DNA of 40,443 nucleotides from Chitinophagaceae bacterium (GTDB lineage Bacteria > Bacteroidota > Bacteroidia > Chitinophagales > Chitinophagaceae). Shown here piece by piece: positions 8,704-17,636 of the stretch (its first letter is position 1; every line of letters starts with the position of its first letter). Below the pieces are notes generated by a model, which worked only from the letters and a program-made list of their open reading frames with translations, made no database searches and was not told the origin of the DNA. Location: contig CANGSR010000006.1 in assembly GCA_947456055.1 (NCBI GenBank), forward strand, positions 1 to 40,443, written 5' to 3'. Position numbers and translations under genes: made by a program.

Positions 8704-10470
8704 TTACGCTTGGATAATTAACTTCTCAATCATTGTCTGAATACCGTTTATATAAATCTTACAATAGTATACACCAGCATTAAAACCCACCAAAGAAATA
8801 TTAACAACATTGCCAATTTTACTCTGAATCATTAATTTACCAGTGACCGAATAAATTTCAATAAATGAGCCCAATGGCAAATCGTCATTTATATGCAGTT
8901 CTTGCCCAATTCTTGCTGGGTTAGGAAAAATAGCAAACTCCTTTCCTGCTGATGCCTGCTTACTTTCAGCCAATGGTATATCAGGAGGGCAAACTATACT
9001 TTGGTAATTGTATCTGGCAATAAGCAATTCGGAATTACCGCCAGCGGCAAGCAAGGTATCTGGGCCAATTCTTAGTCCTGTTTTGTAATCGCTGCATAGG
9101 ATGAAGTTTCCTTTAGTATCTACATTTATACTATTGCCATAGTTATCACCACAGCTAGCTATAGCCATGCCTTCCTGATAGTTGCCTAGGGTATCATATT
9201 TTGCTAAAAAAAGTGGGTCTATTGCTGTGGTAGGGGCTGTAATGGTGTGTCCGGAAAAGCTAATTGCATAACCTGGTAGGGGACCAGCAGTAGCCCCATT
9301 GCCTACCCCAAACCATATATATCCGCAATGATCGAGTGACAGGCAATAACCATAATCGGTGGAGGTACCACTTGCGGTGCGGGTCCATATTGCGGTGCCT
9401 GTACTCGAATACTTAGCCAAAAAAGCATCACTGCCACCTAAGGAAGTAACCACATCAGAGCCTATTACCAAATCGGTATCGGTGGCGCAAGCCATATAAA
9501 TGTCCTCCTCCGTATCCAATATCATCTTATATACGTATGAGTGTTTGTTGAGGCCGTTCGCCCAAACCACATTACCACTGTTGTCTATTTTTGTGAGGAA
9601 TTTTTGAGGGGCACTGTATGATGTTGTTGAGTCGATATAAGGTGTTGTGCCTATTGTCATATAATGAGAGGCAATATTGCCAAATACATATAGATTGCCA
9701 CGTGGTGAAACTACCATATTATCAGGCCAGTCGGAATCTGCACCGCCGAATTTCCTGGCCCAGATAGCATTACCAGCTGTGTCGTATTTGGCCACAAACA
9801 AGTCGGTATTATGGCCAATGGTAGTTGTATTCACTAAGGTATCAGGGCCTATCACTGCCAAGGGTAGTGAAAAACCACCGGCTACATAAATATTTCCTGT
9901 GGCATCTAGACCAATGCCGCCTGTATTAGTTTGCAGTGGACCTGTACCTGAAAAAAGGCCCGGAGTTATGGTTCTGGCCCAGAGGACACTGCCTGAAGGG
10001 GATATTTTTGCCATAAAATAAACGGCTTCAGCCCATGGATTACGCAACATATATGGACCAACGGAACAGGAATCGGATGAATACTCGCCTAAAAAAAAGA
10101 GATTACCTGAACTATCAGCAATAAGACCAACAGGCCATGAATAGGAATGCTGGGTAGAAAATGACCACAAAAAATTGCCCGATGAATCGGCCCTGGCTAT
10201 AAATATTTGCAACATGTGGTCGGTGTTATAACTGATCTGTGAGCCAAACACTAAGGAATCGCCATACATTATGCCAGATGCCCAGGCACCATTCCCCCAT
10301 TTGTCGGCAATAGATTGGTAGACTATTGCCCTACTCTCCTGGTTTGTATTGGTAATACCCCATTGCCAACCTGATTGGGCGTTGATGTACCCAACTTTTA
10401 GAAGAAAAATCAAAAACATTAAAACAAATAGAACTGGTTTCATTATAGCCCTCTTACTTAAAACACTCAT
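8704..10470 (-). CDS. SBBP-like repeat protein with C-terminal T9SS type A sorting domain
   Basis: Repeated FLAKYDTLGN / FVAKYDTAGNAIWARKFGG units; FAIFPNPARIGQELHI...VYYCKIYINGIQTMIEKLIIQA is a T9SS CTD. Start may be the internal MKPVLFVLMFLIF. Confidence 0.85.
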   Translation of the reverse strand: MSVLSKRAIMKPVLFVLMFLIFLLKVGYINAQSGWQWGITNTNQESRAIVYQSIADKWGNGAWASGIMYGDSLVFGSQISYNTDHMLQIFIARADSSGNFLWSFSTQHSYSWPVGLIADSSGNLFFLGEYSSDSCSVGPYMLRNPWAEAVYFMAKISPSGSVLWARTITPGLFSGTGPLQTNTGGIGLDATGNIYVAGGFSLPLAVIGPDTLVNTTTIGHNTDLFVAKYDTAGNAIWARKFGGADSDWPDNMVVSPRGNLYVFGNIASHYMTIGTTPYIDSTTSYSAPQKFLTKIDNSGNVVWANGLNKHSYVYKMILDTEEDIYMACATDTDLVIGSDVVTSLGGSDAFLAKYSSTGTAIWTRTASGTSTDYGYCLSLDHCGYIWFGVGNGATAGPLPGYAISFSGHTITAPTTAIDPLFLAKYDTLGNYQEGMAIASCGDNYGNSINVDTKGNFILCSDYKTGLRIGPDTLLAAGGNSELLIARYNYQSIVCPPDIPLAESKQASAGKEFAIFPNPARIGQELHINDDLPLGSFIEIYSVTGKLMIQSKIGNVVNISLVGFNAGVYYCKIYINGIQTMIEKLIIQA

Positions 10471-10559
10471 TATTGTATCAAACTTACGGATTAATCTAAA
10501 TATTTCGTGGGATATTGGGGTATTGAATTTGATTAATGCCCATACCGGTCTAAAATATT

Positions 10560-10645
10560 GAACCCGCTTCGGGGTTCTTATATATGATGATTTTTAATTC
10601 CCCCGGTTTCACCGGGGGCTATTCACATATAAGCCCTATGGGCTT
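10560..10645. repeat. Cluster of three GC-rich hairpins
   Basis: GAACCCGCTTCGGGGTTC (10560..10577), CCCCCGGTTTCACCGGGGG (10600..10618), AAGCCCTATGGGCTT (10631..10645). Confidence 0.65.
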
Positions 10646-10738
10646 ATTTTGCTTTGTTAATGATTATCCACCTATGAGTATATTTCCAAAACTTATGCTG
10701 ATTCCTGTCAGTCTTTATTAACTAAATGCTTTTTTGAC

Positions 10739-10746
10739 TACTTTTG
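10739..10746 (+). promoter_or_regulatory. Bacteroidota -7 box upstream of etfB
   Basis: TACTTTTG fits TAnnTTTG. Confidence 0.4.
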
Positions 10747-10812
10747 CAGCCGGTTTCAGATTGAGTTCTGGAGCAATATTATTAGCTTATTTTTTTGACG
10801 AATTCTGAAAAT

Positions 10813-11556
10813 ATGAAAATACTCGTTTGTATTTGCCCCGTACCGGACACTACGACCAAAATCGCTTTCAGCGACAATAACACCACTTTTAATACACAGG
10901 GAGTTACTTTTATCATCAATCCATACGATGAGTGGTATGCCCTTGTTCGTGCATTGGAACTGAAAGAAGCCGGTGTAGCTACTGCCGTACATATGATAAC
11001 AGTTGGCAAAGCTGATGCCGAACCAACAATCCGCAAGGCCCTGGCCCTGGGTGGCGATGAGGCGGTGCGTATTGATACTGACAGCAATGATACCTATATG
11101 GTAGCTGCCCAGATAGCTGAATATGCTAAGGCCGGCAACTACGATTTAGTATTGTGTGGAAAAGAGTCTATTGATTATAATAATGGCTCAGTAGGTGCTA
11201 TGATTGCTGAATTGCTGGATATGAACTTCCTGGGTTTTGCATCTAAAATTGATGTGGCAGGAACTACAGTTACTGTGAACCGTGAAATAGAAGGTGGTGA
11301 AGAAACTGACGAATGTAGCTTACCTGTGGTTATAAGTTGCCAAAAAGGCGTTGCTGAAGCTCGTATACCAAATATGCGCGGGATTATGGCTGCACGCACA
11401 AGGCCACTAAAAGTGGTTGCACCAGCAGCTATTGCACCATTGAGTGCCATAGTAGGTTATGAAATGCCACCAGCAAAATCGGGTGTAAAGATGATTGCCG
11501 CTGATAATATGGATGAGCTTGTTGCACTGTTGCACAGTGAGGCGAAGGTTATCTAA
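10813..11556 (+). CDS. etfB: Electron transfer flavoprotein subunit beta
   Basis: MKILVCICPVPDTTTKIAF...NPYDEWYALVRALELKE...LCGKESIDYNNGSVGAMIAELLDM. Confidence 0.93.
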   Translation: MKILVCICPVPDTTTKIAFSDNNTTFNTQGVTFIINPYDEWYALVRALELKEAGVATAVHMITVGKADAEPTIRKALALGGDEAVRIDTDSNDTYMVAAQIAEYAKAGNYDLVLCGKESIDYNNGSVGAMIAELLDMNFLGFASKIDVAGTTVTVNREIEGGEETDECSLPVVISCQKGVAEARIPNMRGIMAARTRPLKVVAPAAIAPLSAIVGYEMPPAKSGVKMIAADNMDELVALLHSEAKVI

Positions 11557-11680
11557 GTCAAAAAGTAAAAGTTAAAAGTTAAAACAAGTTTTTTGACATG
11601 TTTTACCAATCTTATCTTTCGACTTTCTACTTACGACTTTATACTTTTTATTTTTAAACTTTTGAATTTTAACTTATATC

Positions 11681-12655
11681 ATGAGTGTCCTCGTTTTAGT
11701 TGAACATACAAATGGAGCTTTCAGGAAAAAATCACTGGAAGCCGTACAATATGCTGCCAATATTGCTAAACAAATGGGTACTACTGCAACTGCTGTAGCT
11801 ACAGGTAATATTGATAATGCTACATTGGCTACACTAGGCCAATATGGTGCACAAAAAGTATTGCATACAACAGATTCACGCCTGGAGAATTTCAATTCAC
11901 GTGCATATACCAAGGTTATGCTTGCTGCAGCACAAAAAGAAAATGCCAAAGTAATCATTGGTCTTCACGATACAGTAGGTAAGGCAGTATCGCCACGTAT
12001 TGCTGCCCGCCTAAATGCAGGTCTTGTATCAGGTGCTGTTTCTTATCCCGACCTGTCGAAAGGTTTTGTGGTAAAAAAGAACGTGTTTTCGGGTAAGGCA
12101 TTTGCTTATGTGAATATTACCAGCGATGTAAAGGTGATTACCCTGATGCCTAATACATTCCCTGTAGTAAAGGGAGATGGTAGCGCAACAGTTGAAAATC
12201 TGGATGTTGCTTTTGAAGACAGGGATTTCTCAATTAAGGTAAAGGAAGTGACCAAAACTTCTGGTACAATAGTACTTTCTGAAGCAGAACTGGTAGTATC
12301 TGGTGGCCGTGGTATGAAAGGCCCTGAAAACTGGCATGTACTTGAAGACCTTGCTAAGGAATTGGGTGCAGCCACTGCTTGTAGCCGTCCGGTGGCTGAT
12401 TCGCACTGGAGGCCGCATAACGAGCACGTTGGTCAGACTGGTGGTACCATCAGGCCCAATCTATATATAGCTGTTGGTATATCTGGTGCTATACAGCACC
12501 TGGCGGGTGTGAATGGTAGTAAGACTATTGTTGTTATCAATAAAGATGCTGAAGCTCCTTTCTTTAAGGCTGCTGACTATGGTGTGCTTGGTGATGCAAT
12601 GGAGATTGTACCTCAGCTTACTGCTGCTGTAAAGCGTTTCAAAGCGAATCATTAA
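11681..12655 (+). CDS. etfA: Electron transfer flavoprotein subunit alpha
   Basis: VVSGGRGMKGPENWHVLEDLAKELGAATACSRPVADSHWRPHNEHVGQTGGTIRPNLYIAVGISGAIQHLAGVNGSKTIVVINKD. Confidence 0.95.
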   Translation: MSVLVLVEHTNGAFRKKSLEAVQYAANIAKQMGTTATAVATGNIDNATLATLGQYGAQKVLHTTDSRLENFNSRAYTKVMLAAAQKENAKVIIGLHDTVGKAVSPRIAARLNAGLVSGAVSYPDLSKGFVVKKNVFSGKAFAYVNITSDVKVITLMPNTFPVVKGDGSATVENLDVAFEDRDFSIKVKEVTKTSGTIVLSEAELVVSGGRGMKGPENWHVLEDLAKELGAATACSRPVADSHWRPHNEHVGQTGGTIRPNLYIAVGISGAIQHLAGVNGSKTIVVINKDAEAPFFKAADYGVLGDAMEIVPQLTAAVKRFKANH

Positions 12656-12683
12656 TATTTGATCCTCAACAGGACTACATTTT

Positions 12684-12706
12684 AAACCCGGCTATATGCC
12701 GGGTTT
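12684..12706 (+). terminator. Intrinsic terminator after etfA
   Basis: AAACCCGGC-TATAT-GCCGGGTTT followed by ATTTTTTT. Confidence 0.8.
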
Positions 12707-13093
12707 ATTTTTTTGAAAGAGTACAAAATCCTGATTTTTTGCGAGTACTGCCATTGTTGCCATTGATCAGTTTCGTGTTTGGCGAGTGATTAAAAAAAAG
12801 ACAAAGCCTGGTGGCCTCACTCCGGCCCTCTCCGAATGGAGAGGGTGTGGTATCCTGACATTTCTGACAGTATTTTTTGAGATATGCAGGTATTGGGCAT
12901 ATCCTATTCCAAGATTTTTTGTTCAACAAATTGGGTAATGTCAAGGTCAGGTCTGTGGTACAAGGATCGGGCTGATGTTGCATTTTAGGCTTTGGCACTT
13001 TGAATACCAGTCACAGACTGGGTTATTTAGTAGACACGAGTGATCCTCCGGAACACTTGCGCCAGTGAGATATTCCAGGGTACATATATAATG

Positions 13094-13123
13094 ATGGTTT
13101 ATGATTCATGAATCATAAACCAT
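13094..13123. repeat. Perfect 30-bp palindrome upstream of blaI-like gene
   Basis: ATGGTTTATGATTCATGAATCATAAACCAT equals its own reverse complement. Confidence 0.9.
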
Positions 13124-13187
13124 GAATATTATTATTAGCGAAAGTGATTTTAAATATTTCCTAGAATTATTTGGTTTATCAGTTTTG

Positions 13188-13205
13188 TAACGTATATTTA
13201 CGTTA
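13188..13205 (+). promoter_or_regulatory. Candidate BlaI-type operator overlapping the start codon
   Basis: TAACGTA-TATT-TACGTTA perfect 7-bp inverted repeat ending on the A of the ATG. Confidence 0.55.
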
Positions 13206-13588
13206 TGAAACGCAACATTTCGTTACAGACATTAACTAAGGCAGAGGAAGAGGTAATGCATATAATATGGCAACTGGATAAATGCCTGGTAAGGGATATT
13301 ATAGACCAGCTTGGCGACCCCGATATGCCCCATAGTACCATATCGTCGGTTGTGCGCATACTGGAAAAGAAGGGATTTGTGAACCATAAAGCCTACGGCA
13401 AAACGCATGAGTACTTCCCCATTGTGACCAGGGAACAATATGCGCAACACGGTGTTAGCAGCCTGATGGAAAAATATTTTGGTGGCTCACCTAAGAAACT
13501 GGTCAGCTTCCTGGTGAAAAGCGAGAATATGAATTTGAAAGAGTTGAATGAACTAATGAAAACTATTGAGGATACTAAAACTGACTGA
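13205..13588 (+). CDS. BlaI/MecI/CopY family transcriptional repressor
   Basis: LTKAEEEVMHIIWQLDKCLVRDIIDQLGDPDMPHSTISSVVRILEKKGFVNHKAYGKTHEYFPIVTREQYA. Confidence 0.93.
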   Translation: MKRNISLQTLTKAEEEVMHIIWQLDKCLVRDIIDQLGDPDMPHSTISSVVRILEKKGFVNHKAYGKTHEYFPIVTREQYAQHGVSSLMEKYFGGSPKKLVSFLVKSENMNLKELNELMKTIEDTKTD

Positions 13589-14834
13589 TATGCTCCAATA
13601 CATCATCAACCTAAGTGCCATCTGGCTTTTTAGCTTTGCGATTTATGAAGTTTTTCTAAAGAAAGAGAACTATCATGGGTACAATCGGTTATACCTGATT
13701 GCTACCTTCCTGATGGGTATTGTTTTCCCATTGGTTCATTTGCCTACCAAACAGGCTGAATTTATTGCCCCACTCCAGCAGCCAATTGCAAAAATATTAG
13801 CACCCACAATTACTACTTCGGTAGTAACCAACCATTCCTTTTCATGGTACTCTTTGCTTATTTATGCCTATCTGGGCGGGGTTGTATTAGCCGCACTATT
13901 GATGTTGGTCGATATAGTTAAACTAGTTCTATTGTACTATAAATCCAATAGCTACAGGTCAGGTATATGGAATGTAGTTACTACTGGTGGTAATCATGCA
14001 CCCTTCTCATTCTTAAATACCTTATTCGCAGGCAATCCTGATAACTATACTCCAGAAGAATGGAGGATAATCCTGGCACATGAAGCTCGCCACTATCAAC
14101 TTGGTCATTTAGCTGATGTATTACTTATGCAAATAAGCAGGATTGTTTTTTGGTTTCATCCGTTGGTTTATGTCTTTCAAAACCGCCTGTTACTAGTACA
14201 CGAATTCCAAGCTGATAGTGTGGCGAATGAAAACCCGGTGGAGTACGGGCATTTTTTGATTGACCAGTCATTGCTAGCAGGAGGCCCATCTTTTGCACAT
14301 TCTTTTAATAGTTCACCCATAAAAAACAGAATTACTATGCTCTCAAAAACCAAAATCAAGGCCAGCAAATCAGCGAAAATGAAATTATTAATGGCAGTAC
14401 CGTTAATAGTATTCTGCCTGGTGTTTTGTACCCAAATTGCCTACTCGGGTAATAAGGACAAAAAAGACAATAAGACCACAACCAAAAGTGCAGTAAGGAA
14501 ATACAAGTACCATGCGAGGCTAGGCGATATAGACAGTATTAAAACTACATTTTCAAAAATATTGGCCAACCCAAGGTTAGTAAGTATCGAACCAGGTGGT
14601 GTAGTAAAAAGTTTTACCGTTATGTTTCTTCCAAAAGGGAAAGACCTGTTCGGACCATACTATCAAAGGGACAACAGAGATGGAAAACTCAATCAGAATG
14701 AAACAGAATTGATTAAAGGATTTATCGAGGCAAAGGAAATGAAGCTTAGACTGATTATTGAAGACATAATAGTGGAGCACAATAATGTAACTGATACAGC
14801 AGCACCTATAGTATTGTTTGTGGATACCGAATAA
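13566..14834 (+). CDS. M56 (BlaR1-like) membrane metallopeptidase with C-terminal extracytoplasmic domain type A
   Basis: Multi-TM N-terminus, ILAHEARHYQLGHLADVLLMQISRIVFWFHPLVYVFQNRLLLVHEFQAD (HExxH intact), then FKYHARLGD-like domain; overlaps the 3' end of the repressor gene. ATG at 13590 (MLQYIINLSAIWLF) is the likely start. Confidence 0.9.
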   Translation: MRILKLTDMLQYIINLSAIWLFSFAIYEVFLKKENYHGYNRLYLIATFLMGIVFPLVHLPTKQAEFIAPLQQPIAKILAPTITTSVVTNHSFSWYSLLIYAYLGGVVLAALLMLVDIVKLVLLYYKSNSYRSGIWNVVTTGGNHAPFSFLNTLFAGNPDNYTPEEWRIILAHEARHYQLGHLADVLLMQISRIVFWFHPLVYVFQNRLLLVHEFQADSVANENPVEYGHFLIDQSLLAGGPSFAHSFNSSPIKNRITMLSKTKIKASKSAKMKLLMAVPLIVFCLVFCTQIAYSGNKDKKDNKTTTKSAVRKYKYHARLGDIDSIKTTFSKILANPRLVSIEPGGVVKSFTVMFLPKGKDLFGPYYQRDNRDGKLNQNETELIKGFIEAKEMKLRLIIEDIIVEHNNVTDTAAPIVLFVDTE

Positions 14835-14892
14835 AAAACTACCTGATTGAAGGCTCAACACTGAATTTTAACCCATAAAAAACAGAATTGCA

Positions 14893-15585
14893 ATGCACTC
14901 AAAAACGACAACCAGTGGTGTAAAGATAGACAATAGGAAACTATTGATGCTGGCATCCCTTATGCTGTATTTTATGGTGATTAGCATACAGAATAACTAT
15001 GCAGGAACGCGGGTAAGGAAGGGGAATACTGTTATATTTAATGGGAATGCAATAAGGCTAAGTGCGAATGATGAGGCTGTTAATAGCAACCTTACTGCAG
15101 CCGAAAGCAGAGATGCTAAACCCATGCTACGCAGGAGTGCATATCCGCTAACACTCAATGACCAGCCCGTGTATGATGAAGATATTGTAAAAACAAAACC
15201 AAGCTTTATAAGCGGAGGTGATAGCCTGGATGCCTACGTGGTGGCTGGACTGAAGAAAGAACTTTCTAAACACCCGGAAAACGACTATTATTTATTTGTA
15301 TACAACATTATAGTAGACAAAACTGGCAAAATTGTCTATTATGACATACATGGACTGATGTATTGGGTAGATGACCCAAATAATAAAATGATCAAAAACC
15401 AGGCTTTTCTTAATGACCCCAAAATGATGAAAGCAATAGAAAACGTGATGGATAATATGCCACTGTTTAATCCGGCTACTATAGAGGGAAAACCAGTGGC
15501 TAGTTTTAGTGGCAGTACCCTTGTATTGGCATCGGGTAAAAAAATTAGCAACCGTAAAGGGAAGGTAAGTATTGTGAAATATTAA
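14893..15585 (+). CDS. Stand-alone exported protein with domain type B; probable truncated M56 paralogue
   Basis: TM/signal then VRKGNTVIFNGNAIRLS...YYLFVYNIIVDKTGKIVYYDIHG, similar to the C-terminus of 15606..17123; in-frame leader encodes PIKNRIA. Confidence 0.75.
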   Translation: MHSKTTTSGVKIDNRKLLMLASLMLYFMVISIQNNYAGTRVRKGNTVIFNGNAIRLSANDEAVNSNLTAAESRDAKPMLRRSAYPLTLNDQPVYDEDIVKTKPSFISGGDSLDAYVVAGLKKELSKHPENDYYLFVYNIIVDKTGKIVYYDIHGLMYWVDDPNNKMIKNQAFLNDPKMMKAIENVMDNMPLFNPATIEGKPVASFSGSTLVLASGKKISNRKGKVSIVKY

Positions 15586-15605
15586 TAAGGATAAAAAACA
15601 GGGTT

Positions 15606-17123
15606 ATGCTGCAATACCTCATTAATCTTAGTGCAATATGGCTTTTGAGCCTATTAGTCTATGAAGTTTTCCTAAAGAAGGAGACCTATCATAGATATAA
15701 TAGGTTTTATCTGCTCATCACATTTGCGGCTGGATTGGTATTGCCATTAATCCATTTGAATACCACTGAACAGATTTATACAGCAACTCATACAGCCCCC
15801 ATATACCATTTCATTGAAACAAAAGCATCCATCCAAACGCCCGATACACTTATTGTTACAAAATCAGCAAACAATATCAATTACCTATTACTAAGCTACC
15901 TGGCTGGCTGTGTTATAGTATTTATATTCTTCCTAAAGGATGCTTATCTTCTATGGCGTCTATTTAGGAAAGGCATACAACACAGTGTAGATGGATGGTG
16001 GATAATAGAAACAGGAAAAGCCCATGGACCGTTTTCCATGCTAAACACCCTCTATGTGAGCAACATTAAGGACTACAGTGAAACAGAGTGGGCTATGCTT
16101 TCAGAGCATGAATACCTGCACTACAAACACCTGCATTTTATAGACCTGGTAATGTTGCAAGTAGCCAAAATCATCTTCTGGTTCCATCCACTAGTCTATA
16201 TCTATAATTATCGGCTCGCAATAATTCATGAATTCCAGGCCGACTCTACTTCAAGAAATAACCTGAAAACGTATTGTCAATTCCTATTGGAACAATCGAT
16301 TTTGAGCAATGTCCCAACCCTGGCACATTGCCTTACCCGCTCCCCTTTGAGTACCAGATTCCACATGTTGGCCTCAAAATCTTCAAAACTGGCAAAAATG
16401 AAATCATTAATCTTAGCACCTATTTTATTAATATGCCTTCTTTGTTTTACCAAAACAATATTGGCAAGGGATAAAGTAATTAAAGGACATAAGGTATACT
16501 TCTGGGGGAATGAAATTGAAATAGCAGATTCGACCTGGCATACTATTTTCATCAATGATTCGGGTAAGGAGAGTGGCAATTACATAACAACGCCACAAAA
16601 ATGCCAATTCCCATATCCAGCCAAACTAAATGGGGACGATATAATTAATTACGAATATTACCGTGATAGTGAGAAATTGGCTAATACAGGGGAAACCAGC
16701 GAAAAATACTACCACCTTTCTGATGTATTTCTTATACAACAAGATATAATTAACCGTTCCCTAATTAAATACCTTTATGATAATTTGGAAAGTGATTTTG
16801 CTACCCTACCTGATGGCCGGTACAGGCTGTATGTTAGAAATATGGTTATCAACAAAATAGGCGAAATAGTGTACTTCGATGGTGCAGCTATTAATGATTC
16901 TAAATCTGACTATCACGGAATATATAATTATGCATTAATGAATAGTCCTGAGGCATTAGCTATTGTAAAAAAAGTAAGCTCCTTATTGAAGGATGCACCA
17001 GATTTTGGCCACTTTACTAATGTTGATGCTAAGCCGGCAATAGGGTTAATAAATACAATTATTACTGATGCCTCATTTACCATAAAAGATCATAAACTGA
17101 CAGTTAGATTTCCTAAGAAATAG
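15606..17123 (+). CDS. Second M56 (BlaR1-like) metallopeptidase with C-terminal domain type B
   Basis: MLQYLINLSAIWLLSLLVYEVFLKKETYHRYNR..., MLSEHEYLHYKHLHFIDLVMLQVAKIIFWFHPLVYIYNYRLAIIHEFQAD (HExxH intact). Confidence 0.9.
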   Translation: MLQYLINLSAIWLLSLLVYEVFLKKETYHRYNRFYLLITFAAGLVLPLIHLNTTEQIYTATHTAPIYHFIETKASIQTPDTLIVTKSANNINYLLLSYLAGCVIVFIFFLKDAYLLWRLFRKGIQHSVDGWWIIETGKAHGPFSMLNTLYVSNIKDYSETEWAMLSEHEYLHYKHLHFIDLVMLQVAKIIFWFHPLVYIYNYRLAIIHEFQADSTSRNNLKTYCQFLLEQSILSNVPTLAHCLTRSPLSTRFHMLASKSSKLAKMKSLILAPILLICLLCFTKTILARDKVIKGHKVYFWGNEIEIADSTWHTIFINDSGKESGNYITTPQKCQFPYPAKLNGDDIINYEYYRDSEKLANTGETSEKYYHLSDVFLIQQDIINRSLIKYLYDNLESDFATLPDGRYRLYVRNMVINKIGEIVYFDGAAINDSKSDYHGIYNYALMNSPEALAIVKKVSSLLKDAPDFGHFTNVDAKPAIGLINTIITDASFTIKDHKLTVRFPKK

Positions 17124-17163
17124 TATTATCTTTAATCTATCAACCACCTAAAAAAGAACCATA

Positions 17164-17601
17164 ATGAAAAAGAAAAGTTTAATAACAGCAATCGCACTAC
17201 TTATCATCTCCATTTCATTTATATGGAAGAACAGTGTTGCACAGAATGTGCCTGGTGCTGTAAGGCAATTCAAATACCATGCTCGGCTTGGTGATGTAGG
17301 AGGTAACAAAACTACTTTCTCCAAAATACTAGCAAACCCAAAGATTACCAGTATAGAACCTGGCGGTGTAGTAAAAAGTTTCACAGTAATGTTTCTTCCG
17401 AAAGGGAAAGACCTGCTAGGGCCTTACTCACAGAGGGATAACAATGAAGGAAAACTAAGCCAACGTGAAACTGAACTGATAAAAGGATTTATCGAGGCAA
17501 AGGAAATGAAGCTGAGGATGATTATTGAACACATAATAGTGGAGTACAATAATGTAACCGATACTGCCGCACCGATCGTATTGTTTGTGGATAATGAATA
17601 A
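17164..17601 (+). CDS. Stand-alone exported protein with domain type A (paralogue of the C-terminus of the first M56 protein)
   Basis: KYHARLGDVGGNKTTFSKILANPKITSIEPGGVVKSFTVMFLPKGKDLLGPYSQRDN...IVLFVDNE closely matches residues at the end of 13566..14834. Confidence 0.8.
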   Translation: MKKKSLITAIALLIISISFIWKNSVAQNVPGAVRQFKYHARLGDVGGNKTTFSKILANPKITSIEPGGVVKSFTVMFLPKGKDLLGPYSQRDNNEGKLSQRETELIKGFIEAKEMKLRMIIEHIIVEYNNVTDTAAPIVLFVDNE

Positions 17602-17636
17602 GAAGGCTATTTATGGTTCTAAATACATGCAACAAA

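Noticed and set aside
12812-12855. CTCCGGCCCTCTCC-GAAT-GGAGAGGGTGTGG hairpin considered as etfA terminator
   Set aside because: A better terminator already lies at 12684..12706; this resembles a generic Bacteroidota CCTCTCC/GGAGAGG intergenic repeat.
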